A stretch of DNA of 64,000 nucleotides from Smittia aterrima (Eukaryota; Arthropoda; Insecta; Diptera; Chironomidae), in contig CP093829.1 of assembly GCA_033063855.1 (NCBI GenBank), positions 14,291,537 through 14,355,536 of the forward strand. Reading direction: 5' to 3'. Below, piece by piece: positions 12,327 to 24,735 of the stretch. The translations under genes and the position numbers were made by a program. Each line of letters opens with the position of its first letter. Position 1 is the stretch's first letter. Below the pieces are notes generated by a model that made no database searches, was not told the DNA's origin, and saw only the letters and a program-made list of their open reading frames with translations.

Positions 12327-15294
12327 CATTCTTAATTAAATAAGACGAGAAGACAAACACGAGTCGAGATTTTCTCTTATCTCGACGACTTTTATCGTTG
12401 TTATCAATTGTTGAATTTATAATGAAAATTATGAGCTACGTGCGAGTTAATAAATTTAAACTTTTTTTTTGGCTTCAGGAGAAAAAGTCTTTTGAGTCTT
12501 AATTGATGCTTTCTTGTTGTTGATGTCATAAATTTTATTGCAATCAATAGCTTTGCCATTTGAGATGACGAAATTTTCGAATTTGCAAGAGTTTTCACTT
12601 TCGTTACCTGATCAACTTTTTCATGTATCTTAATAGATTTTCCCAAATGAGCCAATAAACCCTAGCAAAGGACACAAAGACTTCTCCGCCCAGCAAACAA
12701 TTAGGTAGTAAACTCGCTTTTTGTGTACCGGAGATGGAGAAGAAAGGAAAAATTAGCAAAATAAATAAATAAATTTAGAATTAACGGTCTCAGAGCAAGT
12801 CAGAGATGGATCAGTTCCAGCATGTTCCACGAGTTTATTGCTGGCAATTTAAATATTTCGTCCTTTCTGAAACTCATTGTCAAACGCCCACAATGAGAAG
12901 AAAAGTAATTAAACAGAAAACAATAGGGTATTCTGTCGATCCATAGGAAACAATGGCATTTACGGACAAAGTTTTCCATAATTCAAATGTGATCTTGTTA
13001 AAATGTTTCATTTGTGTTTACAAGACTAAGCTCAGATGATCACTTTGAAAAGAAAATTTCCCGGAATAACTGAACATCGAAAACAAAAATCAATAAATTT
13101 CTTGTTCCACTAAAAGTGAACACTCACGATCGAAGGAAAATTCTTCTCTGCTTTTGATATTTGATTGAAGCAATAAAAACTGATAAGTCGTTGAAAGAAA
13201 AAGCCGCAATGATATCAGTCGAGCCCTCTTGAATCATCAAAGTAAATGGAAATTTGAAAGAAACTTCAACTTTTGAGTCAAAACGAAAATTTCCATTTTT
13301 TACGACGAAAATCCATTTGAAGATTTCGAGTTTGGTTTTATGGTTTCGTGCTGAAGCCTCGTTTGAAAACTCGTTTCGCTGTGATCCACGCCATCGCTTC
13401 GTTTGCTGGCTTTTGAATCTTAATTAGGATCTTTTCTCTCTTCGCCATCGCGAGACTCTACCATCGCACGAACGTCGAGTTGTATCATAAAGCAACTCGC
13501 CTAATTAAAATAAATTATGGAAACTTCCATTGGACAGACACGAAGCCCCATCTGGCACTGAAATACGACCACTCCGAGACCTGATGAGTTATCAGTTAGC
13601 TGAATTAATGAATCTCCAAGCGACTTCAGCGTGTCGTAAAATGGTTTGAGCATTAAAGGAAGTGAATGGACACAAAACATCGCAAATCTTTGTTCTCCGC
13701 ATTTGATTCTTTTGCACGATGTTTGCTTGAAAAGATTTCTTCGGTTTATTGCTATGCAACTTCTCGAGAAAATTCATTTGCTTCAACGGCTTCTTCCTTT
13801 TCGGTTGCTCGAATTCTCATATTTTATTGCTGTTGCACTCAAAGAAACTAATTTGGGGGAAAAGAAAATTTAGGGATGAATGTCTTTGACGTTTTGCCGA
13901 AAGAAAAAAAAACTAAAACTTAAACACGAATTGAGTTGTGTCAGGAAAGTCTTCAATAAACAACGACATCAATCAAAGCAAACTAACATCATTCGAATGG
14001 GAGGCTCTAGATGATCTTCATCGTCTTTTCGTTTATGAACTCTCTGTTGATGGTGGTGAAACAATAATAATATTTTATTATTATTATCTGTCAATATAAA
14101 TGTAAATTCATAAAGTTTCTATGTAATTTGGATTGTTTGGTTTTCAATTTGTGGTCAAACATTGTTATTTGATTAATTTGTGATGTCAATTGGCCAGTTA
14201 ATTGTTCATGAGACGGCTTGGTTACAATTCTTTGCAGTTTAAATTATGATCTCAGATTTCTCTGATTAAGTGGAAGAAATGATTCGACAGTTGCTGCGTG
14301 AAATGATAAGGAAAACATCATAAAAACTTTGTTTAACGTCAAACACACGTTTATCATTTGAATTTCAATCCATTCTAAGGCAAACAACTATTAAAGTACC
14401 GAAAAGAAGGTCGACAAGAGAAGCGAAAAGAAATTAATTGCTGTCAAGGCTTTCGACGGATCTGATGAAATCTAGAACTCGTTAGCTCATCTACTTCAAA
14501 TTATCAGAACCGATTTGTTCGCTTTACTGCTCAGTTAACATTTTAAATTGAATTATTCATTTGAAATTGATTTAAAATTCAGTTTTAATTGGCGGCCTTT
14601 CATTACTCCAGTTGAGTCTGATTTGCTTAAAGAAATTTTATTGCAAACAAAATGAAAACCGTTGCATGCTCGATCACTCTTCTCTTAGTCGTCGATTTAT
14701 GACTTTAACGATCCACAGAATTTCATTTTATTTCCCGAGAAACGCTTTTGTGTTGTCTGGACTTTTATTCTTTGCCTCGTTATCCCGCCATAAAAGGTTT
14801 TAACAAAAAATAATATTTTTTCCAATTTATTGCTCTGGACATTCGAAGGCAAAGTAACATTCTCGTCGTTTATATCAATAATGCAACGAACGAGTGAGTA
14901 GATAGCGTCAGGTGAAACTTTAATGATGAGTCAGAAACAACTCAATACACAAGCCGCATAATCTAAAATCTTCTTTATATTCATTTAGAAAATGGAGATT
15001 CGGGAAACAAAAGCTGCAGAGTAAGACCAGTTTTAAAGCATTAATTAAGACATTAAATTCGGAATATTTATGACGTCGCACTAAAGAACTGGGATCAAGC
15101 TGTTAAATAAAGAAAATGATACACCAATTTTCTTGAAATTTTGTTTAAGAGATGAACATTTTTATTTTTCTTTCTTTACACATGAAATGTGGAACCGCAA
15201 AATAAGAATTAGACCAATAGGCTTGCGGCATTGAGCAAATTGCGTAGTTTCTTATCTTTTCGCTTTCTTATGTTTAGGCACAGCCATCAAATGT
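12327..15294. other. Intergenic region, no gene recognised
   Basis: About 3 kb between the upstream flank of caudal copy 2 and the 3' end of Nse4. It is AT-rich and holds only short open frames (for example 12404-12655, 13592-13786, 13646-13873, 14612-14803) that start at weak codons, overlap on opposite strands and show no recognisable domain. Given its place, it could carry distal control elements for the caudal copy; nothing in the sequence proves this. Confidence 0.5.
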
Positions 15295-15311
15295 TTTATT
15301 TGTTATGGAAC

Positions 15312-16347
15312 TTAATCTGAATCGGTCTCCATTTCTTCGTCTACAAATGTGTCAGCATCTTCCACTTCGTTGGAGTCACCACATTTTAACAACGGCTCAC
15401 TGATGTTATATTTTCGAATATTCTCCTTCCAAGTTTTAGTGTTGAGTGACATAACGCATTGAACTGTATCGCTTGGATGCTGAGTACGCTGATGTTGTTG
15501 TGTCGAATCTGCTGAATCCAGCGGATAGACAAATGGTTCATTGTCAACGCTTTTTAAACCAAGAAAACCATCGCGAACCAGGAAAGAAATTTGAAATGCT
15601 GTGTCAATTGACGTCATGAAGTTGCTAGGATGACATATCAACTCGTAATAAGGAAGACAACTGATATCTCGCTCACGACAAACGCGTTGAATTTCAGCGC
15701 GTACAACGTTAATCTTTTCAGCTCCTTTGTGACTTTTCTTAAGTTGCGTTACATTCAAGGCTTTCATTGTGGGAACAATTGACTTTGTGACACGTTGACG
15801 TTCCTTTGCAATCTTTTCTGGACGAGGAGCTGCGTCAAAATTAAATGTACCCAGAAGGGATGTAGAAAATTGAGAAGTCTTGCAACATTTTACTGCAATG
15901 TCAGCTATTTCATTGAAGTTGTGTTCAGCGTTGTCAAGAGTGAACATATTCAATAGAGCATTGATATATTCATCTTCGCAGAACTCGTTGGCTTTCATTT
16001 TATCAGAAGCATTTCCCATAAGATCGTGAGACATTTTGATGATTTGAGCGTCCATTAAGTATTCATTTGCATTCTCGATTTTCGCACTTGCCACGAAGCT
16101 ACTGGAGAGACCATCGCAAGTCTGAACGATATCCAAAATCGTATGAAATGTTTCGAGTACATCTCGATTTTCCAGATTGTCGCCTAAAACAAATAAAAAA
16201 AAAGATGTTCATTGTTTTGAAATTGCTTAATCGAGATTATTCATAAAAATACTCACTAACTGTGGTTCCCTTTTCTATCAACTGCTTGTACTTAAGTTTT
16301 CGATTTACGACATCCATGTTAGCTTTTGATTTTCCTGCGTTTGCCAT
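15312..16347 (-). CDS. Nse4: Nse4 kleisin subunit of the SMC5/6 complex
   Basis: Two exons, 16257-16347 and 15312-16183, joined across a 73-nt intron with donor GTGAGT, encode 320 residues. Nse4 (EID3 in mammals) is the kleisin bridging Smc5 and Smc6 in the nucleus and acts in DNA repair and genome stability. The N-terminal part (KLKYKQLIEKG, about residues 17-27) fits the helix that contacts the Smc neck. The best family marker is the C-terminal block at about 207-236, with PYYELICHPSNF followed by QISFLVRDG. The protein ends in an acidic tail, normal for the family. The start is the first ATG of exon 1 (MANAGKSK). A candidate AATAAA on the coding strand lies at 15295-15300, about 12 nt after the stop. 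The C-terminal domain makes the family call strong. Confidence 0.93.
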
Positions 16348-18402
16348 GGTAATTGCTGTAGATTTAATTTCCCTCCAAAAAATATTTATTTGTAATACGG
16401 AGGTAATCTCCGGCCTTCGGCCTCACAGTACAACTCTCACATTTATTTTTTTAAATCCACATTTAACGTTAAACTTTAAAATATTTTTAACTTTTTTGGT
16501 GATGACTTCTCTAACTAAAAAGTTTAACAGAAATCTATTTTAGATCTAATAAGGAATAAGGTCTATTAATATAAAAAGATAGCTTTTAATATCACCACTT
16601 ATGCATAGCATATTTTCGATCTGGATAAGCTCAAAATAAAAAGTCGAAGTAATATTTCAGAAGTTTCATACTTTGTCTGTTTGCTTACATAAAATCTCAT
16701 GAATCACACAAAAAATAGTTCATTCTGCTTCTGAAAGATCATAGCGAATGAAATAATCATCTTGATATGTTGCTGTTTGATAAAATGAAGGAAGGTTGAA
16801 ATCCATTATCCGTAAATTAAAAAATCTTTTTTATAGAATATAATTTTATTTTCATTTCAAGAGAAGTCATACAACTGGTTCTGTTTTGATTCCCAACCTG
16901 GTTTCAACTTTCATGCAGCATACATTCTATTTAAATTGATATTTGGATTATCAATAGTAAAGATAAGTTTGAAATGAAAAAGGTACATTTTGTCAGTATT
17001 TATTTTTCATTAAAATGGCGTGGCCTCATTAAACTCAACATTTGAGTTAAAATCACTTCAAATTTTCATCATTTAAGAGCATTCGATTGGTTTCCATTCA
17101 TAATTAATTCTAGATTTACAATTAATTGGAATGAAACATTAATTTTTCAATTGGGTTTTCTAGATTCATATCATCGTCGCTTTCAAAGAATTTTCAAACA
17201 TTTGCAACATTTTTTACATTAACACGGGATCGAATATTAATTTTCCCTTAGTGCAATTAATTTTAAATTCGAGATAAATTCAATTTCATAAAGTTTCTAA
17301 TCTTTTAGAGAAATATCTAACGAAAAAATGAATTTTTGTGTTGCTTACTTCATTGAAACTCAATCACATCTACATAAGGCATACAAAAATATTTTAATTT
17401 CATTTTTGTTAATTTATGAAAACTCAAATCTCTAAAAAATTATTGAAACGTAACAAGTTTTATATTTTCTAAATGCACCAGTGAAAAATTAGAGCTTACG
17501 AACTAAGACCACAATCCAACACCAATTGCGGCTTCTTCTTGTTTAATGAAAATGCAAAAGGAGAAATATTTTTTTCCTTTTCATGACGCAATTGGCGCTT
17601 TTAGAATTCATAAACTGAAGTCATAAATTCGAGAATTCTTGAAAAATTGCTAAATTAACTTAATGGAAGAATATGTTTAGATAAAAAAAACTTAGTTACT
17701 TGTTGAGCTTGCGTTGAGAAATTCAAAGGATAATTGTATTGAGGCTTTGGGTAGGAAGGGTGTACGATCACAGACGATTGAGAAGTTTTGAAATTATAGA
17801 TGAATGCGCAAGACTGTCTGCATGATCATTTAAAGTCATCGTCGTCTGTGATACTGGGAGATTCTAAAATTAGACAACAAACCGCGATTGTAATTGTCTT
17901 CTGCCGGCGGGTGTCATGATGTCGAAACGGAAGCTGTGTGAAGAGCAAACCAAAACCGAAATTTTGATATTGGGAGTGAAAATTAAATCATTATCAATCA
18001 ATTTCAAGAAATCTTGTTCCGCCAATAACTGAACATGACGAGTGGGGATGAGAACTCTTCAATGTTAAGAACAAATATGACTGAAACAAGTTGAATAAAG
18101 AAGATCATTGCTGTTGTGTAAGCGAATGGCGGAAGAACTGTGAACAATTGAATGTTCTCATCGCCTTTGCCAAGTGTCGAGTTGGGCTGCTGCTTTTGAT
18201 TTTCTTCCGAGAATGGACCAGACAACGTAAAGAAATGAAGAAGTTTAATTAAAAATTTCATCAAAGGGATCTGATGATTTTGGTTTGAGTCATCGTCAAA
18301 GCTTTTCTTTGCAAGCTTTTGAAAGGACTTGGGAGTGGAAGGAGGAGTTGAAGGGAATGAAAGGGTGTTGTTGGCCCCAACACAAGGCTTGATCTTTAAA
18401 CC
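16348..18402. other. Intergenic region between SamDC and Nse4
   Basis: About 2 kb holding the 3' UTR of SamDC and the promoter of Nse4, both genes being on the minus strand. Two small inverted repeats are visible: paired short stems at 16398-16422 and 11-bp arms at 17767-17777 and 17842-17852. A minus-strand open frame at 18004-18264 would encode 86 residues with one hydrophobic stretch, but it follows SamDC closely and is more likely UTR. No other gene is recognised. Confidence 0.5.
16398..16422. other. Two adjacent short stem-loops upstream of Nse4
   Basis: CGGAG-GTAAT-CTCCG (16398-16412) is followed directly by GGCC-TTC-GGCC (16412-16422). They lie 50-75 bp upstream of the Nse4 start codon, so in its 5' UTR or core promoter. 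They are GC-rich in an otherwise AT-rich stretch. The function is unknown and chance is possible. Confidence 0.35.
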
Positions 18403-21400
18403 TCAGCTCGGATACTTGATGTAGTGCGCATAAGTCAAATCGTAAGCATCAAAGCGACAATATTGAATGTCACGACGCTTGAATTGACCGATGTTGGAAA
18501 TGTGCTCCAACTCACGAGACGCCCCAAACGCTGGAGACGTTTTATTGGCAAACACAGTTACGATGAACTTTCCTGGTTTGAAAGTGTCGACAACTCGTGT
18601 AATCAGCTCACTGTAGCTTGAAGAAGCAACGTTACTCTCGAAGCTTACGTAAGAAAATTCCGGTTCAGGCGTAATATGAATTGTCATATAGCAACCCTAA
18701 AAAATGAATAGAAAATATTTATTTAGAAAACATTAAAATGTAAAGCTATTAATGAAAAGAAAAACTAACACCGAAAAGTTGATAGCGAGTAGAAGCAAGG
18801 ACAGTGCAAAATAGACAAAAGCTTTTGTGCTAACTCACATAGAAAAGACAAACTTGGCACTTACTTCACTATACATCTTTCCGATCTTTGAACCGGGAAA
18901 AAATTTAAGAAATTTCGCAGAAGAGAAAAACGAGAAAAGATTTGATTCGGTTAAGAGTTTGTTGTTTAAATTTTATGAAGAAGAGACGAACAAAAATTGT
19001 TGTTCAACTTACATTCTTTGAGACTCCGTTCATTGAGTATCCACATGGATCAAACAGATAATCATCGATAACCATGCCAGGGATGATTTTGTTAATTCCC
19101 GATTTCTTAAGAGAAAAAAAAACTCAAAGTAAAATTTATTTTAAAATATTTTAATTAAAGAAAATTACCTGTGTAGCCTCTTTGGCGTCTGTTGAATCTT
19201 CTTTGGTGAATATGGCCATAACTTTTGGATCCAAATCAGTCATTAGGACCTCGATTGTTTGGTCAGGATCGGGAACGTGGAGTGACTCAATAATCATGTT
19301 GTTGCTTATTGCAATGTCCTTTACGAGAGCCTCACCAACGCCTCGTCGACTCAACGTGTACAGATACCAACAATCACGATTGATTGATCCCAAGCAGTAA
19401 GCGCGGCCATCATCGAAAAATTGATCCAAAAATGCAACTTCCTCCTCAAATCCTCGATGCGGCGAGACTTGTAGCTCTGGTTTCTTATAATTCTTGCGCG
19501 AGTAGAACAAATCCTCAATCTCAGAATAGCCGCCTAAGTCAAAGGCCATTTGAAGCAAAGGCTCCAAACATTGAAGTGGCGTTGTCGTCCCGCAAGTCTT
19601 TAGAATCCATCGACGCTTGGAGACAAACATGCTGCTCTCGCTAGAATAAAAACATTTGAATAATTCATTAGGTAAATGCTGCACTATAATCCTAAAATAT
19701 TCTCAGTGGTCTTCCAATTAAGCGTTCCAATCAATCACGAAATAATTGTTATGATCATTAATTGAATCTGACTGACAATTTGCGACGATAAAAATCGAGA
19801 TTTCCTGTTTGATCTAATTTGAGAACATATTAATTATTTAGTTTGACACCGTCATTAGTGGCAATAAATTTTTACTGCTCATTGAGATTCTAAGAGCTTC
19901 CCATTAATTTGAATGCGCTAGCAATTTAGTTCGTCGATGAGAAATTCGACTTTGATTCTGTAGGATCAATCAAATATTGAGTTTCATTATATTTACGAGA
20001 AAGCTCTTTCGGTTATTCTGCAAGTTGAAAGTTTTAACAAAAAGAGGCTAATACTCATTCAAAGCCAAAATTCCAAATTGTTCTCAGAATATCAATTCTT
20101 ATCAATTTCCAGTTTAACCTTTCGCATCCACTTTTCCTCTCTTTTTCTTATCAATTTGTAAATTCAACATTTGTTCAAATGAACTCTAGATTGTCTCTGG
20201 GCGTTTGGGAGGAAACAGGCGATATGCTGATGATCTTTGTGATGGAATTTGCTATTGTCGTCAAGTGTCGGGATTCGCTTGACTCAAAATAGCTTCTTGA
20301 TAAGAAACGAGAATAAATCAGACAAAAGTCTCAGTCAGCGTCTCGGGCAAATGTGATTTTACGTAATGACTAAGGGTAATGTGATTAGGGGAATTGAATG
20401 ATAATGTTGGCAGACGTTACTGAATCATTTGATTATTTCCAATTTTAAAATGACCTTAAGTCATTTTGAATATTAAGTATTAACCTATTTCAATCTTGAG
20501 TAAGGAAATAAAATTCAAAGTCAAGAGAACACTTCGTGTAAAACAAATTAATAATTTGAAATTATGAATAAATTATGTGAGAAGGTTGACTAGTTAGTTG
20601 ATTAGTTGATACCTTGTGTTTCAATCTAAGTGAAACTTACGTGATAAGAAAATTAGTATCTAACTTTAAACGTTGAAATTAATTTGCAGAAATGTTTCTG
20701 GAAATTCCAAGCATAACTCATAGCTGATGAGAAAAGCGAGAAACTCATTCAACAAAAAGTTTTCTCTCCAATATATTTCATTGCAAATTGACCGCCCATT
20801 GCTTTCTTTTATGTTTCAACATATGTCAACATCGTCCTACATGAAGAAAAAGCCAATTTATTTGAAGCTTTCGGAAGTTTCTGATTGAGAAGAAGATGGG
20901 GCAGATATAAAAGCTTGGAATTTATTTGAATTAAAATAAATAATTGTTAAGTAAAATAAAATTTGAATAATCGTTTTCCGCCCGTATGTCTCTAAAATAA
21001 TATTTTAAATTGCTCTTGAAGCTAAAGTTTGTAACATAAAAGTTTAAGAGTCATTTGCAACCTATGTAGTCAAATAAAAGTTTATAGTTTGAAAATTTTG
21101 TTTCGCTCGGGGGATAAAAAAATCTTTTTCATTCTGTATTCCAAAAAAAAAAACTTTTGGCTTTGTGAATTCAGAAAAATATTAAATCAAAACATCTAAC
21201 GCAGATTTCCTACTGGAGCAGTTGAGTTAGATACTTCTAATTCGTCACGTTCACGTTAGGAATTTGCTTCATGTCTCCAAGTCACATCAAACTAAAGTAA
21301 ATCACGCTCCATGACATTCAATTTCAGGGTAGAACGACGTAAGAAATAGCAATTGGATTGTCTCGTAAACTTTTGTTTGACATTTGTTGAAAGAATGCTT

Positions 21401-23995
21401 GAAAAGCGATAAAATAATAATTTCTCAGTTCACTCAAATTTTCTTAGACATTTTATAGCTTTAAATGTGTTTCAATTATTTTCATCGAGTCAGTTGAGAT
21501 TAAATTTACTTTTTTTTGTGTAGAATTCGTCTTCATGAGCTAAGACATAAATTAAGTCATCAGAAGTAACTCTCAGCTTACGTTAGGTGGTAATCTTATC
21601 TCTCAAGCAATAAAAGAAACTGTGTGGCAATTCATTTCTATCATTCTTTGACGTTTACACCCGTTAAACAAGAAGAGGATTCTGCGACACATTGTGGATT
21701 GTGCGGTGTACACCAATGAATATTTCATGATGTTCGCTTCTAAGTAATCCCTTCAAGAGTTCGTCTCCCCCAAACGGAAGTCTTTGTTTGCAAATTGAAA
21801 TGATTTGAAAATTTAAAATCAGCAAACGCGTCATAAATTTTCCCCCCTATCAAAATTCTAAAGCAAAACACATTTCCCTACAAACTAGTCAAAGGGAGAA
21901 GAAATTTTCCCACGCTCTTAGACGAAGCATTACGTCCCGCAGAAGCTTTTACGTCGCAAATGGTTTAGGTCAAGGTCAATGCAGACAAAAGTTCAAAATG
22001 AAAATGGAAAATCAAAAAGTTTGACGAGAAAGAATCAAATTGCATTTAAAATATTTTCATGAAAACGTGAGCAACGCAATGAAACATTTTAATACCTCGA
22101 ATTTGAATATAATTCTTAAAATCTATATTTAGATCTAATCTTAAAGTTTAAGACTTAAACGGTTCTTTATTGTGATGTTTTCAGTTTATGTAATTTTCAG
22201 CTTCCTCGAAGAAAATATCCTAAATCTTCTTACACGACAAAAGAAAATCTTGAAAGAGAAATTTTCGCTTCCATAAATTCAATTACAAATCAGAAGGAAA
22301 TTTTATTTTCTTTGGGAATACAAAGTGGTGTTGATAAGTATTTGAGTTCGTATTAAGCTGATATTGCAGTTTTGTTTAAAATGAAACGACCAACTATAAA
22401 ATTCAGATTCTAAGCATTCAAAACTGTGTAAGCTTTGTTACGACTTTGTCGGAGAACTTCCTTGAGAATGCTGTCGTAAACAATCTTGAAACGTTGTGAG
22501 ATTCAACTCAATTCTTATCGTACTCTGTACTATTATTGTTTATTTAACCGCCATTTCGCTATGGATCACTCAAGTTAAATATGATCCATAACTTTCGTGT
22601 CGTCAAGTCTTGTTTGATAACAAAAATTAAGTTCAGCACGAGATACAACTGAGAAGTCTTCATCGATTGAACGAAAATTGCAACGAGAATTTCCCCAAAC
22701 GATACCGTTTGAATTTTGTTTGCGGATCATCGTAGAGTTATTTTTAAAAAGTTTATCTTCTTCTAATAGAAAAGTGGCATATGACTGCGAAAAATAGCCA
22801 AGACTTAGTGGGCTCCGCTTTTAAATTTTCTATTTTCCTTCCTGACGCAGAGTCAATTTATTTAAGAACTTACCTCAGCACATAAGCATCGATCTGCTCG
22901 TTGCGTGTAAAACTTATAATTTCACATCGAACCGATTTCAAAAGAGCATCCCAATGTAACCTGTAAGTGAATAGGGAATTCGTTGAGAAAACATTGATAG
23001 AATGCTTGATAACAAATTTGTGATTTACAAAACAAACAAAAAGTTTAACAACATTTGAGTGTTGTGACGTTTTGAACAATCTCTTTCGTCTTCTCATATT
23101 CGGCTTGCAATAGAAATATTTATGTTTGGATTATTTTTAGATCGACTAGAAAAAAACACTTGAAAACTTTCCACTGACTTTGAGTTTTTGGCGAACGATG
23201 TTGTGTGTTTTCAAGGACAAACTTTCATGTGCATTTCCCGATTTTGAAGTTTTCATCACTTGCCATCACTTAATTTATTGTTCTTAGGTTGAAGCTTATA
23301 GAAAATATTAAATCCTTGAGTGTTTATTTAATTTGATTATGTTTCGAAGGCCCAGCCCTTTCAGTAAAATATTCTAGAACCTTCACATTTTCTCATGCGC
23401 GAGTGAAATCCCGAGAATTTGGCAAACACATCAAGTAAAAAATTATTTCATTCGGTTAAAAAGTTGAGCGATAATCGCTCACTTTCCAAAGAGAATGTAT
23501 TGATTTTTTATTTATTCTCTGTGCCGCATAAAAATTTGATAAAATATAAACTTTTCCCTTGCTCAGCTGATAGAGTCCACACACGCAAGATAAACGCCGG
23601 CAACATTGAAGTTCGAAGCGCGAGAACACAAACACAACGTCACACTTTACTTCTTAATTGCATAATCTTGGTCCGAAAGGAAAAGTCTGAGAAATATTTA
23701 CAAAACGATGAGTGGGCACGTGCAGTGTCATTCGCTTTTTCATGCAAATTGAAGCGAGCAGCAAACGAATTTTCAAGGATACAAAGCATCGAATAATCTC
23801 CGGGGTGGAAAATCAATATTTCGTGAGGATCGATACTTTTTGCACAAGCCACTTTTAAACGAGAAGTCTAAGTTAATACCTTGGAATTTTCCGTAGGTCA
23901 GCGTTGGGCTTCGGAGCGAACCAAATCTCCAACAGTTTCTCAACCCCTTCGAAGAAACTGGGGTTGATACTTTCAATTGAATTATTTTCAGCCAT
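18403..23995 (-). CDS. SamDC: S-adenosylmethionine decarboxylase proenzyme
   Basis: Five coding exons on the minus strand, 23880-23995, 22874-22960, 19169-19640, 19013-19105 and 18403-18696, join in frame to 353 residues, close to the usual length for animal AdoMetDC. The enzyme is cytosolic and makes the aminopropyl donor for spermidine and spermine. The N-terminus has FFEGVEKLLEIWF. The self-cleavage site LSESSMF straddles the exon 2/3 junction; Ser70 should become the pyruvoyl group. Cys84 in LKTCGTT, Ser249 in CGYSMNG and His263 in TIHITPEPEFSY match the processing and catalytic residues of the family, with the expected 14-residue Ser-His spacing. Intron 2 is 3.2 kb, the others are shorter. 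I chose the ATG at 23995 because it lies just before the conserved N-terminus. The roughly 240 nt above it carry no upstream ATG, so a peptide uORF of the mammalian kind is not evident. Confidence 0.96.
19641..22873 (-). other. Intron 2 of SamDC, no nested gene seen
   Basis: A 3.2-kb AT-rich intron between the exon ending in DAYVLS and the exon beginning ESSMF. I found no exon-like conserved stretch, RNA gene or repeat family member in it. Confidence 0.5.
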
Positions 23996-24735
23996 GGGAA
24001 AACTTTTGCGAATTTTTCGCTCTTCTAAATATCTTGTCTCAGCAAATAACAGCAATCCTGTGATTTTCCGATTTATGCGCTTGCGACAACCGTTCAAATA
24101 AATAAAAGTTTAAAGGTTTTAACAGGCTTAAGTTTTTTTTCCGCTCGAATCTACTCGAGGCTTACTCGAACAATTACTAAATGACAACTGAAGGAAAATA
24201 ACGAAAGTGTGAGAGGAAAACTTCACCACAAGTTAACTGAAGATCGCAAGGCCCGCAAATATTTGATAAGTTCACCAGGTGGCGCTAATTCAAAATATTT
24301 TGTGCAAACTAAACTTCCTTACCGATCATCCATAGATAACAATATACCTAGATTGGCCAAGCTCGAAATTTTTGTATGCAAAAGGTAAAATTGTTGTTGC
24401 TTTTTCAGTCGTTTGAGGGGCCCCCAAATATTTTGTCTAAGGGGCAATGTCTCTTAGAAGATTTGTTTAAGGGGAGGCGCCCCTTAAACAGGATCCGTGG
24501 GGTTTTTTTGCTTGTTGTTGTTGGACCAAAAGGTAAAATTTGTTTTGTTTGAGGGGCAATGCCCCTTAATTCTCTTGCGCTGGAAAAACAACAACAATTT
24601 TACCTTTTGCCAACATGCTTGGCCAATCTAGGTATATTGTTATCTATGGATCATCACAAAGTTCATGAAGAAACTTGTTTTTTTTTTCAATCATAAATTT
24701 TAAATTTTCTATTAGTAAGAAATAAATTCCCAAAA
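23996..24735. promoter_or_regulatory. Divergent promoter region of SamDC and the amidase gene
   Basis: 740 bp separate the divergent start codons of SamDC (minus) and the FAAH-like gene (plus). This segment must hold both 5' UTRs and promoters. A 320-bp MITE-like element occupies 24330-24649, leaving only about 335 bp on the SamDC side and 86 bp on the amidase side. I see no clear TATA box or initiator that I would place by eye. Confidence 0.5.
24325..24654. mobile_element. MITE-like foldback element with terminal inverted repeats and 5-bp target duplication
   Basis: The element spans 24330-24649. Its first and last 33 bases are perfect inverted repeats beginning CCATAGATAACAATATACC. After a short mismatch the symmetry resumes inward with a segment containing CAAAAGGTAAAATTGTTGTTG, so the arms pair imperfectly over about 80 bp. 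ATCAT flanks both ends (24325-24329 and 24650-24654), as expected for a target-site duplication. The centre has several GGGGCAATGCCCC-like palindromes, unusually GC-rich for this region. It has no coding capacity, so it is a non-autonomous DNA element. I cannot assign a superfamily; 5-bp duplications do not fit Tc1/mariner (TA) or typical hAT (8 bp). Confidence 0.85.

Noticed and set aside
18004..18264. 86-codon minus-strand frame with a hydrophobic segment
   Set aside because: It sits just downstream of the SamDC stop on the same strand, most likely in its 3' UTR, and resembles no family I know.
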